NCBI RefSeq assembly: GCF_033115175.1
Contig: NC_084836.1
Span: 69,239,297-69,303,296 of the forward strand
From: Lepus europaeus
Lineage: Eukaryota > Chordata > Mammalia > Lagomorpha > Leporidae
DNA length: 64,000 nucleotides
Direction: 5' to 3'
Shown: positions 1-10,641 of the stretch, one piece after another
Layout of the letters: each line of letters starts with the position of its first letter
How positions within the stretch are numbered: position 1 is the first letter of the stretch
Translations under genes and position numbers: made by a program
Notes under the pieces: generated by a model
What the model saw: only the letters and a program-made list of their open reading frames with translations
What the model was told of the DNA's origin: nothing
Databases searched by the model: none

Positions 1-112
1 CCTCTATCTCTTCATCTTCATAATCTTGAATTGGGGTGTCTTTTTCACTTGGGGGCGTCATAGTGTCTTCCTTGCTCTTGTTACCTTGGCTTCTATGTTT
101 GTTGTTTGGCAT
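1..112 (-). CDS. L1 ORF1 protein, N-terminal fragment (partial at edge)
   Basis: The ATG is at 112-110 and the frame stays open to the window edge for 37 codons. The first residues (MPNNKHRSQGNKSKEDTM) match the ORF1 at 11764 (MPNNKRKNRGNKNKEDTM). ORF1p is an RNA-binding trimer needed for L1 retrotransposition. Only the basic N-terminal tail is visible here; the coiled coil and RRM domain would lie outside the window, so intactness is unknown. Confidence 0.75.
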   Translation of the reverse strand, partial: MPNNKHRSQGNKSKEDTMTPPSEKDTPIQDYEDEEIE

Positions 113-868
113 GTTGAAGATAATTTATGGTGTTTTTTTTTTGTTTGTTTGTTTGTTTGTTTTTGCTGTGGTGTTTTTTTTTCTCGTTGTACTATGCCTC
201 TAAGTGAGCTGTCTGCTTTGTTGGATCCTTAGGGGCTGTGATGGGTGTGGCCAGAGAGCTATGCTTGATTCTTCAGGTTTAAGGCTGTGCAAAGAGCGAC
301 TCTCCCAGATTGCTCACTCCCTTGCTCCTTGCTGGATCGCTCTCTCTCTCTTTTTTTTTTTTTTTTTTTGACTCAGTTGGGAGTGGAGTTGAGGGTAGTT
401 GAAATCTGGCCTCTGTGAGTATTCGTTTGATCTACCCCTGGGACCACACAAAGAGTTTATGCAGCCCTCAATGTGTTCTCGAGTTTCGCTAAAGTTACTG
501 AGTTTGGCTGCGCTTTACATATGTAAAATCACGGTGCTCTTTGTTTTGCTTGGTGAGTGAAGGGAGAGGCCTCTGTTCCCTCCCTCCCCCAATGTCTTAC
601 CCTCCTCCGTTGGTTCCCACGCTGGCGAGATTCTGTGGCTCTGGCTTGTCTCCTGCCGCTCGGCTCGTCTCGGTTGGTTTTCCACGCGGTGGGCTCCCTG
701 TAAGTCCTCTGTGTCACATCCACTAGATCCGGAAGCGTTTCCTCTGCAGTTTTTTTCTTGAGTCTTTTCCTGAGGCTACAGTAATTCCACTTTTATGAAA
801 CTTTATTTTCCCAAACTAAGGCGCACGTCCTCACTATCCGCCATCTTGGCTCCACCCCCCTGAGCCAA
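1..868 (-). mobile_element. L1 5' end (5' UTR and start of ORF1), runs off left edge
   Basis: Read on the minus strand, this is an L1 5' UTR (about 868 down to 113) followed by the start of ORF1. The UTR begins near the 'gccatcttggctcc' stretch at 840-853 and is GC-rich in its first 300 bases. The ORF1 start matches the intact ORF1 at 11764 in this window almost codon for codon. A T-rich GTTT repeat at about 138-165 lies inside the UTR. The body of the element is to the left of the window, so completeness cannot be judged. Confidence 0.85.
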
Positions 869-1039
869 ATTTTTCATGCATGAGATTGATACTTACTATA
901 GATATCTTTTTAAATTCTAATTGAATTTGAGTCTACTTTTCTTTTTGCCCAAGGAACACCTTAGGCCAATGATGCCCTAGTCAGCAGTCAGCCACTTAGG
1001 ATTGCCTGTGAAATAAAAGTTCAGGCAGCTGCCAGACAG

Positions 1040-2619
1040 TTCCCACAGTGACTGTGGGCTAGGGGCTGACACGCCAGGGACAAGAAGGCCACTGGAGATT
1101 GTTCACCATTATGTTAGGGGGGGGGAGGTATCCATCAGAGTAGATGGACACCCCTCTGCTTGGAGGGAGATTTTTAAGGAGAATCTTATAGGTGACAGAG
1201 TAAGGGGCAATTAGAGAAAAGGAGATATGTCTGGAAATAGTAATTGACCTGGTAAGCCTGCTGTTTAAAGGGCCAGCAGTCTTGAACATTACTTCACATA
1301 GGATGGAAGAGAGATATCTAGGAAATGCTTGCTAATGGGACCAGGAAATGGAGTTTGTAGGAATTGAGGAGACCTGGTGAGGTCAGCTTCATATTCAGTT
1401 TCAAGGTGGGGACAAAACCCATCAAAAGACCTGATTATCCTGTCTGGCTTGCTCATGATAAAACAAAATAGCCATCAGAAGGGTGGGATAGGTGATTTGA
1501 GAGCTCATGAGGATGGAATCACCACCCTTTGCTTTTTTCTTATAATAAAACTGAAACAGGAGAGGGAGGGGCAAAGACAAGTTGGAGAATGAGGGCCAGG
1601 GGGTGATGGCATGGAGACGGCTGGCTTCTAAACTTGCCTTTGGTTCTCTGGAAGGAGGGTGTTAGAGAGGACCATAGATAAGGCAGAGGAAGTAGACTTT
1701 GGGCAAGAGATGGTTCTGAGATAAGGCTGGAATGCCCGGGCAGGAAGGGGAGGTACAGCAAGACAGTGAGAGCCTGAGCATTGAATGTAGAAGAAAGTGG
1801 TTTGGCATTTTAGTGAGAGCTTTGTAAGTTAAGAGAACTTGAGCTGGAGAAGGTTTAGAGCTGAGGTAGGAGAAAGCTTAGACGTAGGAGATTTTCTTCC
1901 ACTTTCTTGAAGGCTCACAGAAGTGATAAAGATCTTGAATAGTGTCAGGGTAAAATGTGGGCTGGTTGTCGATGTAGGAGACAACTGAGAGGAGGGTTGG
2001 ATGGAACGTGGAAGATGCTCCCATGGCAACCCGTAGAGTCAGACTGGCGGATATCGGGTGTCCCCGAGATCACAGCTGTCTGACGGGAGGATATAGGAAC
2101 AGAGGGTTGAGGTCATCACCCGTGTACCCACTGGAGCCCAGGGCTTAGCCCATAGAAGGGAAATGGGGTTGAGTCATCACCCACACCCACTGTTGCCCAG
2201 ACACAGGGTCCGTAGAGGCACAAAGCCATGGGAGTTATGGTGCCTGGTACCAGGACTTGGGCGCAAAGTCGAGTAGAACCACAACCCATAGAAAGTCACA
2301 CTGAAATGATCCTCTGCCCACCCTGTCTTACCTCAGGAATTTGAAAGACCAGCGTGTGAATGACATCACAGAGTGTTTGGTGGCATGGAAGGAGGTCCTG
2401 GATGTGTTCTTTGGCTGGCAGAAATCCAGGGTCCCGAAGCAGCTCAGATCCCTGGGGGGAGAGCAAAGTTGACAAGAGAGCCTGGACTTGAGTCATGGCA
2501 CCAATATAAGGCCACCATAAAACATACCAAACACCAGAGTTAAGAGAAAGGTTTATTGTCAGGTAGGGGAAGCCCGATGGCCCCGAGGTGGTGGCCGGGG
2601 TGGAGGGCAAGAGAGTAAG
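1040..2619. other. Unclassified non-coding tract, possibly old LTR-element remnant
   Basis: I recognise no gene, SINE or L1 here. A purine-rich, moderately GC-rich tract is followed at 2030-2600 by LTR-like composition (an 'aaaggtttattgtc' stretch near 2547, the inverse of a polyadenylation region). An open frame of 129 codons on the minus strand (2296-2685) runs into the neighbouring SINE, so it is probably chance. An old ERV or MaLR remnant is only a guess. Confidence 0.25.
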
Positions 2620-2633
2620 AAAGAGATCTTCCT

Positions 2634-2968
2634 GGCCGGTGCCGCGGCTCAATAGGCTAATCCTCCGCCTGTGGCGCTGGCACACCAGGTTCTAGTCCCA
2701 GTTGGGGCGCCAGATTCTATCCCGGTTGCCCCTCTTCCAGGCCAGCTCTCTGCTATGGCCCAGAAGTGCAGTGGAGGATGGCCCAAGTTCTTGGGCCCTG
2801 TACCCGCATGGGAGACCAGGAGAAGCACTTGGCTCCTGGCTTTGGATCAGTGTGGTGCGCCGGCCGCAGCGGCCATTGGAGGGTGAACCAACGGCAAAAA
2901 GGAAGACCTTTCTCTCTGTCTCTCTCTTTCACTGTCCACTCTGTCAAAAAAAAAAAAAAAAAAAAAAA
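2634..2968 (+). mobile_element. CSINE (rabbit C repeat), young GC-rich type
   Basis: Full-length tRNA-derived SINE from 'ggccggtgccgcggctcaat' to an A-tail, flanked by a perfect 14-bp target duplication aaagagatcttcct (2620-2633 and 2966-2979). Confidence 0.93.
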
Positions 2969-2979
2969 GAGATCTTCCT

Positions 2980-3303
2980 AAGTTTCTTCTTGAACAAATA
3001 AAGATACCTATGAATGTTCTTATTTGCCCTTCCATTTCACAGAGAAGGTACCACATTATAGATCTTTTTAACCAAACTCTTTCTTTTTTAAAATTTTCTT
3101 TATAAGTTTATTATTTTTGGCTTTAAAATTAAAGTTTTTAATATTTTGCCACATTCACTTCATATACATACTCATTTTTCCTTGACATAGATATTAATAA
3201 TAAAGTGAAGAATTCATGATAATGCGGGGAAAGAAGGGTGTATTGTCAAGTACTTCATATAATTCAGTGAAGCAGTGTTGATAACTGTATGCAAAATGTG
3301 ATG
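2980..3303. other. AT-rich sequence, nothing recognised
   Basis: No open frame, SINE or recognisable L1 segment between the two CSINEs; T-rich runs near 3065-3150 may be an old repeat tail. Confidence 0.4.
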
Positions 3304-3320
3304 ACATTCACACAATTTTT

Positions 3321-3664
3321 CTTTCTTTATTTATTTATTTTTATTTTTTGACAGGCAGAGTGGATAGTGAGAGAGAGAGACAGAGAGAAAGGTCTTCCTT
3401 CCGTTAGTTCACCCCCCAAAATGGCTGCTACAGCCGGCGCACTGCACCGATCTGTAGCCAGGAGCCAGGTGCTTCTTCTGGTCTCCCATGGGGTGCAGAG
3501 CCAAGGACTTGGGCCATCCTCCACTGCACTCTCGGGCCATAGCAGAGAGCTGGCCTGGAAGAGGGGCAACCGGGACAGGATCGGTGCCCCGACCGGGACT
3601 AGAACCTGGTGTGCCGGCGCTGCAGGCGGAGGGTTAGCCTTATTGAGCTGCAGCCCTGGCCGTA
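3321..3664 (-). mobile_element. CSINE, young type
   Basis: T-run then 'gacaggcagagtgga', ending in the tRNA-like head. Flanked by a 17-bp near-perfect target duplication (acattcacacaattttt at 3304-3320, acattcatacaattttt at 3665-3681). Confidence 0.93.
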
Positions 3665-3681
3665 ACATTCATACAATTTTT

Positions 3682-4815
3682 ATATTCTCTCTGTATTAAT
3701 TTACAAATAAGAGAAAGCATGATAATTGTTTTTCTGATTTGGCTTATTTCATTTCGCCTAATTATTTTCAGTTGTTAGTCTCACTATTTTCCTGAATGTG
3801 AATTTATTAGTTGACTTGATAATTAAATAGTGTAAAATCATCTCAGATAATATACTACAATTATTAAGACACTTAAAACTATTGCTGAAAATCCTCTTAA
3901 ATCCTCTTGCTGACCAACCTAACAGTTGTTTCAGAAGCACTTGTGGTGATGTACATGGTCTCCTTAGCTGCAAAGAACAAAGACATTCTTGGGGCAGGAG
4001 TGGAATTGGATCAGAATTGTCTAGAAAACATTTGTCCACTTCATTGCAGCCTGATTGCTTCATTTGGGGTCCACGGTTGCTCTTATGTCAGTGTACCTAA
4101 TTATATAAGGCTTTCCTACATCCAATAAGCCTTTTCCTTGCCTTAAATCTATTGTACTCAGCAAAGTGTGTGCCAGATAATAAGAAAAACGAACCCAAGA
4201 AACTAAAGTGCCACAAACAGTTTTATGTTTATTCTGAAGTCTCAGGTACAAACCTCACCTTAAGAACTGCGGATGGGAATGCAAGAAAACAAACTGTGGT
4301 GGAACACAGGAACAAAAGGCAATAAATCCTGGCAGGATGGGGTGTGGCAGCCTGATGCATTAAGTCTGAAAGCCAGACCAGTGACACTAATTATAGCAAA
4401 TCGGCTTAGATTTCTTTTTCAGAAATCTCTGCAATTTGGACTTGGAGTTTCAGTTGGTATTTGTTTATTCAGTTTCTGATTTGTTAAGATCTGTTCACTG
4501 ATCCCCTATCAAATCTTCTTTTGAGTGATTTCACCGTGTCTTAGCCCCAAGCTCTTAAGAGGGGTAAGATGAACAGCAGCAGGGTAACAATTTAAATAAG
4601 ACAATTTGCAAAAACATCAAGTCACTAATAAAGTCAGGCTTGGGGGTAATGATAGAACTCAATTGTGAATGCCCACTGTTTCTTCTGAAGAATGAGCTCA
4701 AAGCTGTTTGTTCTTTTTTGCTTTTAATTCGTGGACAGACAACAGAAAATGATTAACTTGGAAATAGCAAAGACTTTTAAGGATAAAAATCAACTTTAAC
4801 CAGAAACAAGGTTAT

Positions 4816-4816
<1 letters not shown>
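3682..4816. other. Unique non-coding sequence
   Basis: No gene or repeat recognised; short open frames here have no recognisable protein similarity. Confidence 0.4.
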
Positions 4817-4850
<34 letters not shown>

Positions 4851-5167
4851 ACAGGCAGAGTGGATAGTGAGAGAGAGAGACAGAGAGAAAAGTCTTCCTT
4901 TTTGCCGTTGGTTCACCCTCCAATGGCCGCTGCGGCTGGCTCATCGCACTGATCCGAAGCCAGGAGCCAGGTGCTTCTCCTGGTCTCCCATGCAGGTGCA
5001 GGGCCCGAGGACTTGGGCCATCCTCCACTGCACTCCCGGGGCATAGCAGAGAGCTGGCCTGGAAGAGGGGCAACCGGGACAGAATCTGGCGCCCCGACCG
5101 GGACTAGAACCCCGGTGTGCCAGCGCCGCAAGGCAGAGGATTAGCCTGTTAAGCCACGGTGCCGGCC
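4817..5167 (-). mobile_element. CSINE, young type
   Basis: Long T-run (4817-4849) followed by the complete C-repeat body to 'cacggtgccggcc'. Flanks aaggttattctt / aaggctattctt are the target duplication. Confidence 0.93.
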
Positions 5168-5259
5168 ACAAGGCTATTCTTTCTTCCTATTAATATTTTA
5201 AATGTAAAACCGAAGCCTTGAATCACTCGAGTCATTCGGCGTTCTCCTGCCAGCCCGCC

Positions 5260-5496
5260 CTATTTCACAGCATGCCCATAGATGTGAGGTCGCACCAGCT
5301 CCCAGGACAGTGGGGCCTGAATGTGCTGCAGCTTCAGCTTCGAGAAGCTGGCCCTCTCCAGGGCCTTCCAGCTCTCTCGGGTAAGCTCGCAGCCGTCGAA
5401 CAGAAGGAACCAGGCAGGATCCAGGACCTGCTGCCAGAAGTGATTCCAGGTGGAACGCTCGGCTGATACGTGTTCCATGAAGTAAAACGCCCCTCC
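5260..5496 (-). CDS. METTL7A: METTL7A-like last coding exon (locus probably a pseudogene)
   Basis: After a splice acceptor (pyrimidine tract then AG at 5498-5497) the frame is open for 78 codons to TAG at 5262-5260. It begins GGAFYFMEHVSAERSTW, contains FDGCELTRESWKALERASF and ends VRPHIYGHAVK. This matches my knowledge of the C-terminal end of METTL7A (TMT1A), a membrane- and lipid-droplet-associated methyltransferase; the human protein ends nearly identically. The exon is intact. Its likely partner, exon 1 at 25030-25420 on the same strand, is broken by frameshifts and a stop, so the locus probably makes no full protein. The intron between them holds the provirus at 7266-18592. A functional METTL7A copy may exist outside the window. 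Confidence 0.85.
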   Translation of the reverse strand, partial: GGAFYFMEHVSAERSTWNHFWQQVLDPAWFLLFDGCELTRESWKALERASFSKLKLQHIQAPLSWELVRPHIYGHAVK

Positions 5497-6104
5497 CTGA
5501 GAGAGAAGAGATGCAATGCAAGGATTTTAGATTTAAGAAAGAAATAGATTTATAAGTTAATTGAAGCTTCAAATGTTGGTGGTCCCTAAGGCCAGCTTCA
5601 CAGAAGACATGGAAACATTTAAATGTCATCAGATAATATTTTGCTCAGTAGTCCCTGTTTTGTTACATTTTATATGGAGCCGCCAATCTAAGGTAAGTAG
5701 TGTGTATTGCCTGATCCTAGAAGTAAGCACATAATATTAGCTACAACATAAAGCATTTACTGCATTATGTAAAGCTGTCCTTAGTGTTTGTCATGATATT
5801 CAGTCCTCTTGACAATGGGTTATCATTTCATCCCTGTTCTTATACGTGAGGAGACAGGGCCACAGAAAAGATGTAATTTTCCCAACATCTCACAGCTTGT
5901 AAACGACAAAACCAGGCTTAGACCTTCGTTTCAGTCTGGCTCCAGGAGCTGTATTTCCTCATTAGTATGTTTATTTTAGAAAATTTGGAAAATGCAGAAA
6001 GCTTTGTAAAGAAAAAAAGCAATCACCATCTGATAATCCAGGGAGGACTACTGTTAAGATTTTGTGTACTGTGAATTTGTGTTGTCCCCCTAAAAATAGA
6101 ACTG
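5497..6104. other. Intronic sequence of the METTL7A-like locus
   Basis: No coding sequence or recognisable repeat between the exon and the MITE/SINE cluster. The stretch 5805-5930 resembles an old MIR-like repeat, but too weakly to call. Confidence 0.4.
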
Positions 6105-6527
6105 CAGTGTATGAAGGAACTTCAAATGTTCATGGAAAAATAGAATTAAAAGATCAGTTTAGGGGCTGGTGCTGTGGCGCAGCAGGTTAACGCCCTGGCC
6201 TGAATCTCTGGATTCCCATATGGACGCCAGTTCAAGACCCGGCTGCTCCACTTCTGATCCAGCTCTCTGCTATGGCTGGGAAAGCAGTAGAAGATGGCCC
6301 AAGTCCTTGGTCCCCTGCACCATGTGGGAGAACTGGAAGAAGCTCCTGGCTCCTGGCTTCGGGTCGGCACAGCTCCGGCCATTGCAGCCAATTGGGGAGG
6401 AACCATCAGATGGAAGACCTCTCTCTCTACCTCTCCTCTTGCTGTGTAACTCTTTCAAATAAATAAACCTTTAAAAGAAAAGTTTATTGTGGTACAAATA
6501 AATTTTGAAAATATTCATAGTGTTTTC
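6105..6527. mobile_element. Mariner-like MITE (MARNA-type), split by a SINE
   Basis: The halves 6105-6161 (ending 'aattaaaagatcagttta') and 6478-6527 ('gtttattgtggtacaaata...') flank a SINE. The same palindromic motif, with aacttcaaaagttcatgg-like and ttggtgcaaaaa-like parts, recurs at 36712-36815, 39835-40035 and 58195-58320. The family name is from memory and only approximate. Confidence 0.5.
6162..6477 (+). mobile_element. CSINE, older type
   Basis: Starts 'ggggctggtgctgtggcgca' and ends 'tttcaaataaataaacc'; inserted in the MITE with gtttA-type flanks on both sides. Confidence 0.9.
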
Positions 6528-6539
6528 ATTTTTGGTTTG

Positions 6540-7265
6540 AGATCTTTTTAAATTTTATTTAAGGCAAACAAATTTCATGTATTTTCTATATACAGCTATA
6601 TATGGAACATAGTGATACTTCCCACACTACCCTCCCTCTCACCCACACTCCCACCCCTCTTCATTTTCCTTCTCCTATTCCCACTCTTAATTTTTACAAA
6701 GATCTATTTTCAGGTTACTTTATACTCATAAGATTAACCCTACACTAAGTAAAGAGTTCAACAAAAAGGAGGAAGGAAAAAACACTGTCAGCCTGTCCTA
6801 TTTTACTGTTCCTAAATACTCAAGACAAGGGCTGTAAACAGTCATTGAATCTCAAAACGTCAGTTTCACTCCTATACATTACCTTTTAGGTATTCTGTTA
6901 CCATAGATCAGGGAAAACCTATGGTGTTTGTCTTTTGGGGACTGGCTTATTTCACTAAGTATAATGGTTTTTAGTTGCATCCATTTTGTTACAAAAGACA
7001 GGATTTCATTTTTTTCACCACTGAATAGTATTCCATAGTGTATATACACCCTAATCTCTTGATATCCAGTCTTCAGATGATGTATCTCTGGGTTGATTTC
7101 ATATCATAGCTATTGTGGATTGAGCCGCAATAAACATGGGGGTGCAGATCACTCTTTAATATGCTGATTCAATTCATTTGGATAGATTACCACAGTATGA
7201 TGCCTGGGTTATATAGATTATTTAGATTTCTGAGGTATCACCATACTGTCTTCCACAATGGCTGC
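6540..7265 (-). mobile_element. L1 3' end, left half of the L1 holding the provirus
   Basis: Antisense L1: 3' UTR (6540-6780, with the C-rich tract that is the inverse of the L1 G-rich end) and then the decayed end of ORF2. It stops exactly at the provirus target site ('cttccacaatggctgc') and resumes at 18593. Confidence 0.85.
7260..7265. repeat. Provirus target-site duplication, left copy
   Basis: GGCTGC, identical to 18593-18598. Six base pairs is the length expected for betaretrovirus-like integrases. Confidence 0.9.
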
Positions 7266-7685
7266 TGTCGGACCCTCGCCAGCAAGGGTCCAACGCAATC
7301 ATGACACGGTCACTGTTTCTCGGTTCTCAAGGAACTTTTACTTGTGGGGGCAGAAGGAAAGAGTGGGGAGGAGAGAAGAAAAGAGAAGGAGGAGCTCCAA
7401 GCCCAATTCCCAATGTCTCTTTATACCCCAAGTCCGTGGAGCATCCACTCCACAGCCAATAGCGGCTCTCTTCCTGTGCAGTGCACGCTGGTATCGTCCA
7501 ATCAGATGAAAGGACGCGTATAGTCTCAGGTCTGTTTCACCTGGTTCTTCCTAGTTGTTTATGCAGAGTCCATTCTGTTTCATCTGTTTCACCTGGCTGT
7601 TTTCCTGGGCCTTGTGGTCGACCGATTGCTGCAAGCTATGCAGATGAGGAGGTGCTCACAGGTGGCCAGCCTGCGGTTCCCCACA
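7266..7685 (-). repeat. 3' LTR of the provirus
   Basis: Minus-strand LTR starting TGTGGGGAAC (from 7685) and ending GGTCCGACA (7266). A TATA box (TATAAAG) is at 7425-7419 and inverted CCAAT boxes lie upstream. It has one copy of the 21-bp purine-rich unit that is triplicated in the other LTR, and lacks an 11-bp segment present there. Confidence 0.95.
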
Positions 7686-7699
7686 GCTCCCCCTTTTTT
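7686..7699 (-). promoter_or_regulatory. Polypurine tract of the provirus
   Basis: Minus strand AAAAAAGGGGGAGC directly before the LTR TGTGG; primes plus-strand DNA synthesis. Confidence 0.9.
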
Positions 7700-7840
7700 G
7701 TTATTTATGGCGTGGAGTCGTGCCTGTCTTAGGTTCCCAGTGACGCGCCACCTGCTTACCTGTCATTGAAACATTGGGAAGCATGTCCCAAGTTCTGTCT
7801 TAGGTTGCTAGGGGCACTCGCTAGTATTACCCGTCTTTGG

Positions 7841-8035
7841 CTACCGCTCCATCATGCTGAGCCATATCTGTTGCTGAGGGTCAGAGCGATACATAGCAAG
7901 CATAGCCTGTCGGACCACTAGGTTAGTGCGTTGCTGACTCCTGACTACTGCCAGGATGACCCTGCTGATTAGGAGAAAGGCAAGGAAGGTAATCAATAAA
8001 ACTATCAATAGGCAAAGAAACAGTCTCTTCATCAC
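7841..8035 (-). CDS. Small membrane protein frame in place of env
   Basis: A 64-codon frame begins 8 bases after the pol stop. It starts MMKRLF, has one strongly hydrophobic segment (about residues 5-27) and then a short basic/polar tail. It occupies the position of env. It could be the residual membrane anchor and cytoplasmic tail of a deleted env, or a chance frame. Nothing else env-like (surface domain, furin site, fusion peptide) is present between pol and the 3' LTR. Function unknown. Confidence 0.45.
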   Translation of the reverse strand: MMKRLFLCLLIVLLITFLAFLLISRVILAVVRSQQRTNLVVRQAMLAMYRSDPQQQIWLSMMER

Positions 8036-8042
8036 TTATAAG

Positions 8043-9026
8043 CTAGTCACTTTCTATTGTCGATGAGTCTGTTGTTGTTTCCACTGGGAAGGGTTCGTCA
8101 GGGATTTTTTCGAGGAGTCGAATCCTCCTTTCTGGCGTCCAAATCGGTTGGGAAGCCCCCTGCGGAAAAAAGCAGACAGCGCCTTGTACCCTTCTTAGTA
8201 GGGGATACGGGCCTTTCCATTGGTTATCTTGTAAGACCTTCCACATAACCCACTGCACTGGCTCCTTGTCGGCCAAATAGGAATGTAACTCAGCAGGAGT
8301 TTTGCCACACTTTTTCTTATTCAAAAAATTTATAGTATATAGAGCTATAGCTAATACATCGCAATTAGCTACCGCATATTCTCCTATTCCCCCTTTTTGT
8401 TTATTAATTAAGGTTTTTAAGTACAGGTGAGTTCGTTCAATTGTTGCCTGCCCTTGGGGATTATAGGGCACACCTGTAACATGCTTTATGCCGAATTCTT
8501 TTAAGAATGTAGCAAAATGGGCTGAAGTGTACGCCGGCCCATTATCTGTTTTAATAATTTGGGGCACCCCCCAAGCGGCAAAGAACTGTAGACAGTGTTG
8601 AATTACCTGTTGAGTTCCTTCTTTGTTTAGAGCCGTGGCTGACACAATTCCAGAGAACGTGTCCACTGACACGTGCAAACAGCTCTGGCATCCAAAAGAC
8701 GGGATGTGAGTAACATCCACTTGCCAGATATGGCATGGCCGGAGGCCACGGGGGTTGGCTCGCGCTGGAAGTTTGGGGACAGTGAAAACAACACATTTTT
8801 CACAAGATTTAATAATATCCTCAGCTTGGCTGCGAGGAATATTGTATTTTTGACTTAAGGTGGTACGGTTTACATGCCACTTAGAGTGAAATTGCTTTGC
8901 TTCTTCAAAAGTAGAGCAAGCAAGCAGAAAGCGAGAATAGTAATCAGCTAACATATTGCCCCGACTAAGAGGTCCGGGTAAGTTGGAGTGAGCCCTAATA
9001 TGATCTATAAATATAGGTTGTGACCT
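8043..9026 (-). pseudogene. pol: Provirus pol: integrase domain
   Basis: This is the C-terminal part of the pol frame after the stop at 9029-9027; the largest Met-initiated stretch is 8954-8043 (303 codons). In that numbering the HHCC zinc-binding residues are H23, H27, C51, C54. The catalytic triad is D80 (WQVD), D137 (TDNG), E173 (TIERTH), with the usual 35-residue D-E spacing. A GPYPLL motif and a tryptophan-containing C-terminal beta region (PIWTPERR) follow. The domain itself looks undamaged. It would normally be made only as part of the gag-pro-pol polyprotein, which upstream stops and the pro insertion prevent. Confidence 0.92.
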
Positions 9027-9488
9027 TCATAATAATAACTCAGCAACTTGCTGCAAATAGGGATATATGGAAGAAGCCTTGGAAATGTGGCATACTTTAT
9101 CTAACATCCTAACAGCATTAACCACATACACACTCTCCGATAAGATATTCAGGGGACCTGTTTCTTTTTCCAGTACGGTTGCAATAATGGCCAATTCAGC
9201 ATGTTGGGGAGAAGGGGACGCAGTTAATACAAAATAACATTGGCCCTTTAGCACTGCGGCTCCCGTTCCCCCTTTTGCACCATCAGTAAACACAGTCGGA
9301 GCTCCCTCTATAGGACTTTTGCGCACCCTTTTGATCCGTACTACAGGAACCTATGTGCAGAATGTAACAAAGGGATGAGTTGGATAGTGATTATCCACTT
9401 CTATATGTAATGTTAAGATAATATATGCCCAAGTCCAAATTTCCTTCGTCCACGCTTCTACAGCCTCTCTACCAAAGGGAACGATGCA
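9027..9488 (-). pseudogene. pol: Provirus pol: connection and RNase H domain
   Basis: Same frame as reverse transcriptase and integrase, but with TAG at 9353-9351 and TGA at 9029-9027. The stretch 9326-9030 carries the RNase H signatures TDGAKGG (first catalytic Asp) and AELAIIA (Glu). The third catalytic position reads SESVYVV where the family normally has Asp before Ser; the codon at 9137-9135 is GAG. RNase H degrades the RNA strand during reverse transcription; this copy would be impaired even without the stops. Confidence 0.85.
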
Positions 9489-10641
9489 TCACTCCGGGTA
9501 TTTTCCAGAAATTTCCATAGTTCTGTGGGCCGCAGCAAGGATTAAATTGGCTGCGGCCGCTCCTTGAGTGTACAACACCCGAGGTAAGTGGGAATGCGGA
9601 TACAAAAACAACGGGGGACCTCCTTGCCATATCACCGCAAAGGGATGTAAATGCTCTAGAAAAACCAAAACTTCTACAGGTTGTGACACATCACACCTTT
9701 GCATCTGCATGATTTTAAGGCGTTCTTCAACTTTTTGTAAGATTGCAGCTGCCTCTGGGGTCAGCATACGAGGTGAGGCGAGCTGTGCATCGCCTTCCAA
9801 GATGTTAAACAATGGGCGCATTTCATCAGTGGTTAGTTTACAATAAGGCCGTATCCAGTTTAAGTTACCGCATAATTTTTGGAAGTCATTTAACGTCCTA
9901 AGTCCTGCAGTGGATATGACAAAATCTAAAGGGGCCACCATAGTTGGTGTTAACCTTAGCCCTAGGTACTGGACCACGGTGCCCTTTTGAATCTTTTCTG
10001 GTGCAATTTGTAACCCTGCCGTCTGCAAGCATGAGGTTAGCATGGTAAATGCTCTTTCTAGGGTGTCCTCTCTCGCGGCTGCCAACAACAGATCATCCAT
10101 ATAATGATAGACTTTAACATCTAAACAATGCTGCCGCACTGGTTCTATGGCTTGTGACACATACATCTGACATAAAGTCGGGCTATTAGTCATGCCCTGG
10201 GGAAGAACCTTCCATTCAAAGCGCTTATCTGGGCCTTCATGATTAATAGTTGGAACTGTAAAGGCAAACCTCTGCATGTCAAGGAGATTCAGCGGGATAG
10301 AAAAGAAGCAATCCTTGAAGTCAATCACTATGATGGGCCAGGCCTTTGGAATCATCGTGGGAACTGGTAGTCCCGGCTGTAACGCCCCCATGGGCTGCAT
10401 CTGTTGGCCCTTAAATCGTGTAACAATCGAAACTTGCCCGATTTCTTTTTTATAACAAAAATTGGGGTGTTCCAAGGCGAGGTGGATGGTTGAATATGCC
10501 CCGCCTCTAATTGTTGCTGAATGAGCTCATGAACTGCAACCAACTTTTCTTGAGTGAGGGGCCACTGGGGTATCCATATCGGGTTGTCATCTAGCCAATT
10601 TAATGGCAATGCGGATGGCTGCAGCGCAGTGGCCCCTAAGA
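9489..10641 (-). pseudogene. pol: Provirus pol: reverse transcriptase, frameshifted
   Basis: The N-terminal part is read from the pro-pol shift site at 10642 through 10609 to about 10400 ([40 protein letters not shown]). The frame then changes by one base near 10395-10405 and the rest continues to a TGA at 9491-9489. Visible landmarks are VIDFKDCFFSIPL with the first catalytic Asp, LPQGMTNSPT, and the YMDD box (residues 125-128 of the 10475 frame). Reverse transcriptase copies viral RNA to DNA. The frameshift alone makes the enzyme non-functional; the rest is well conserved. Confidence 0.92.

Noticed and set aside
2296-2685. 129-codon minus-strand open frame as a gene
   Set aside because: It runs across the junction into a young CSINE and resembles no protein.
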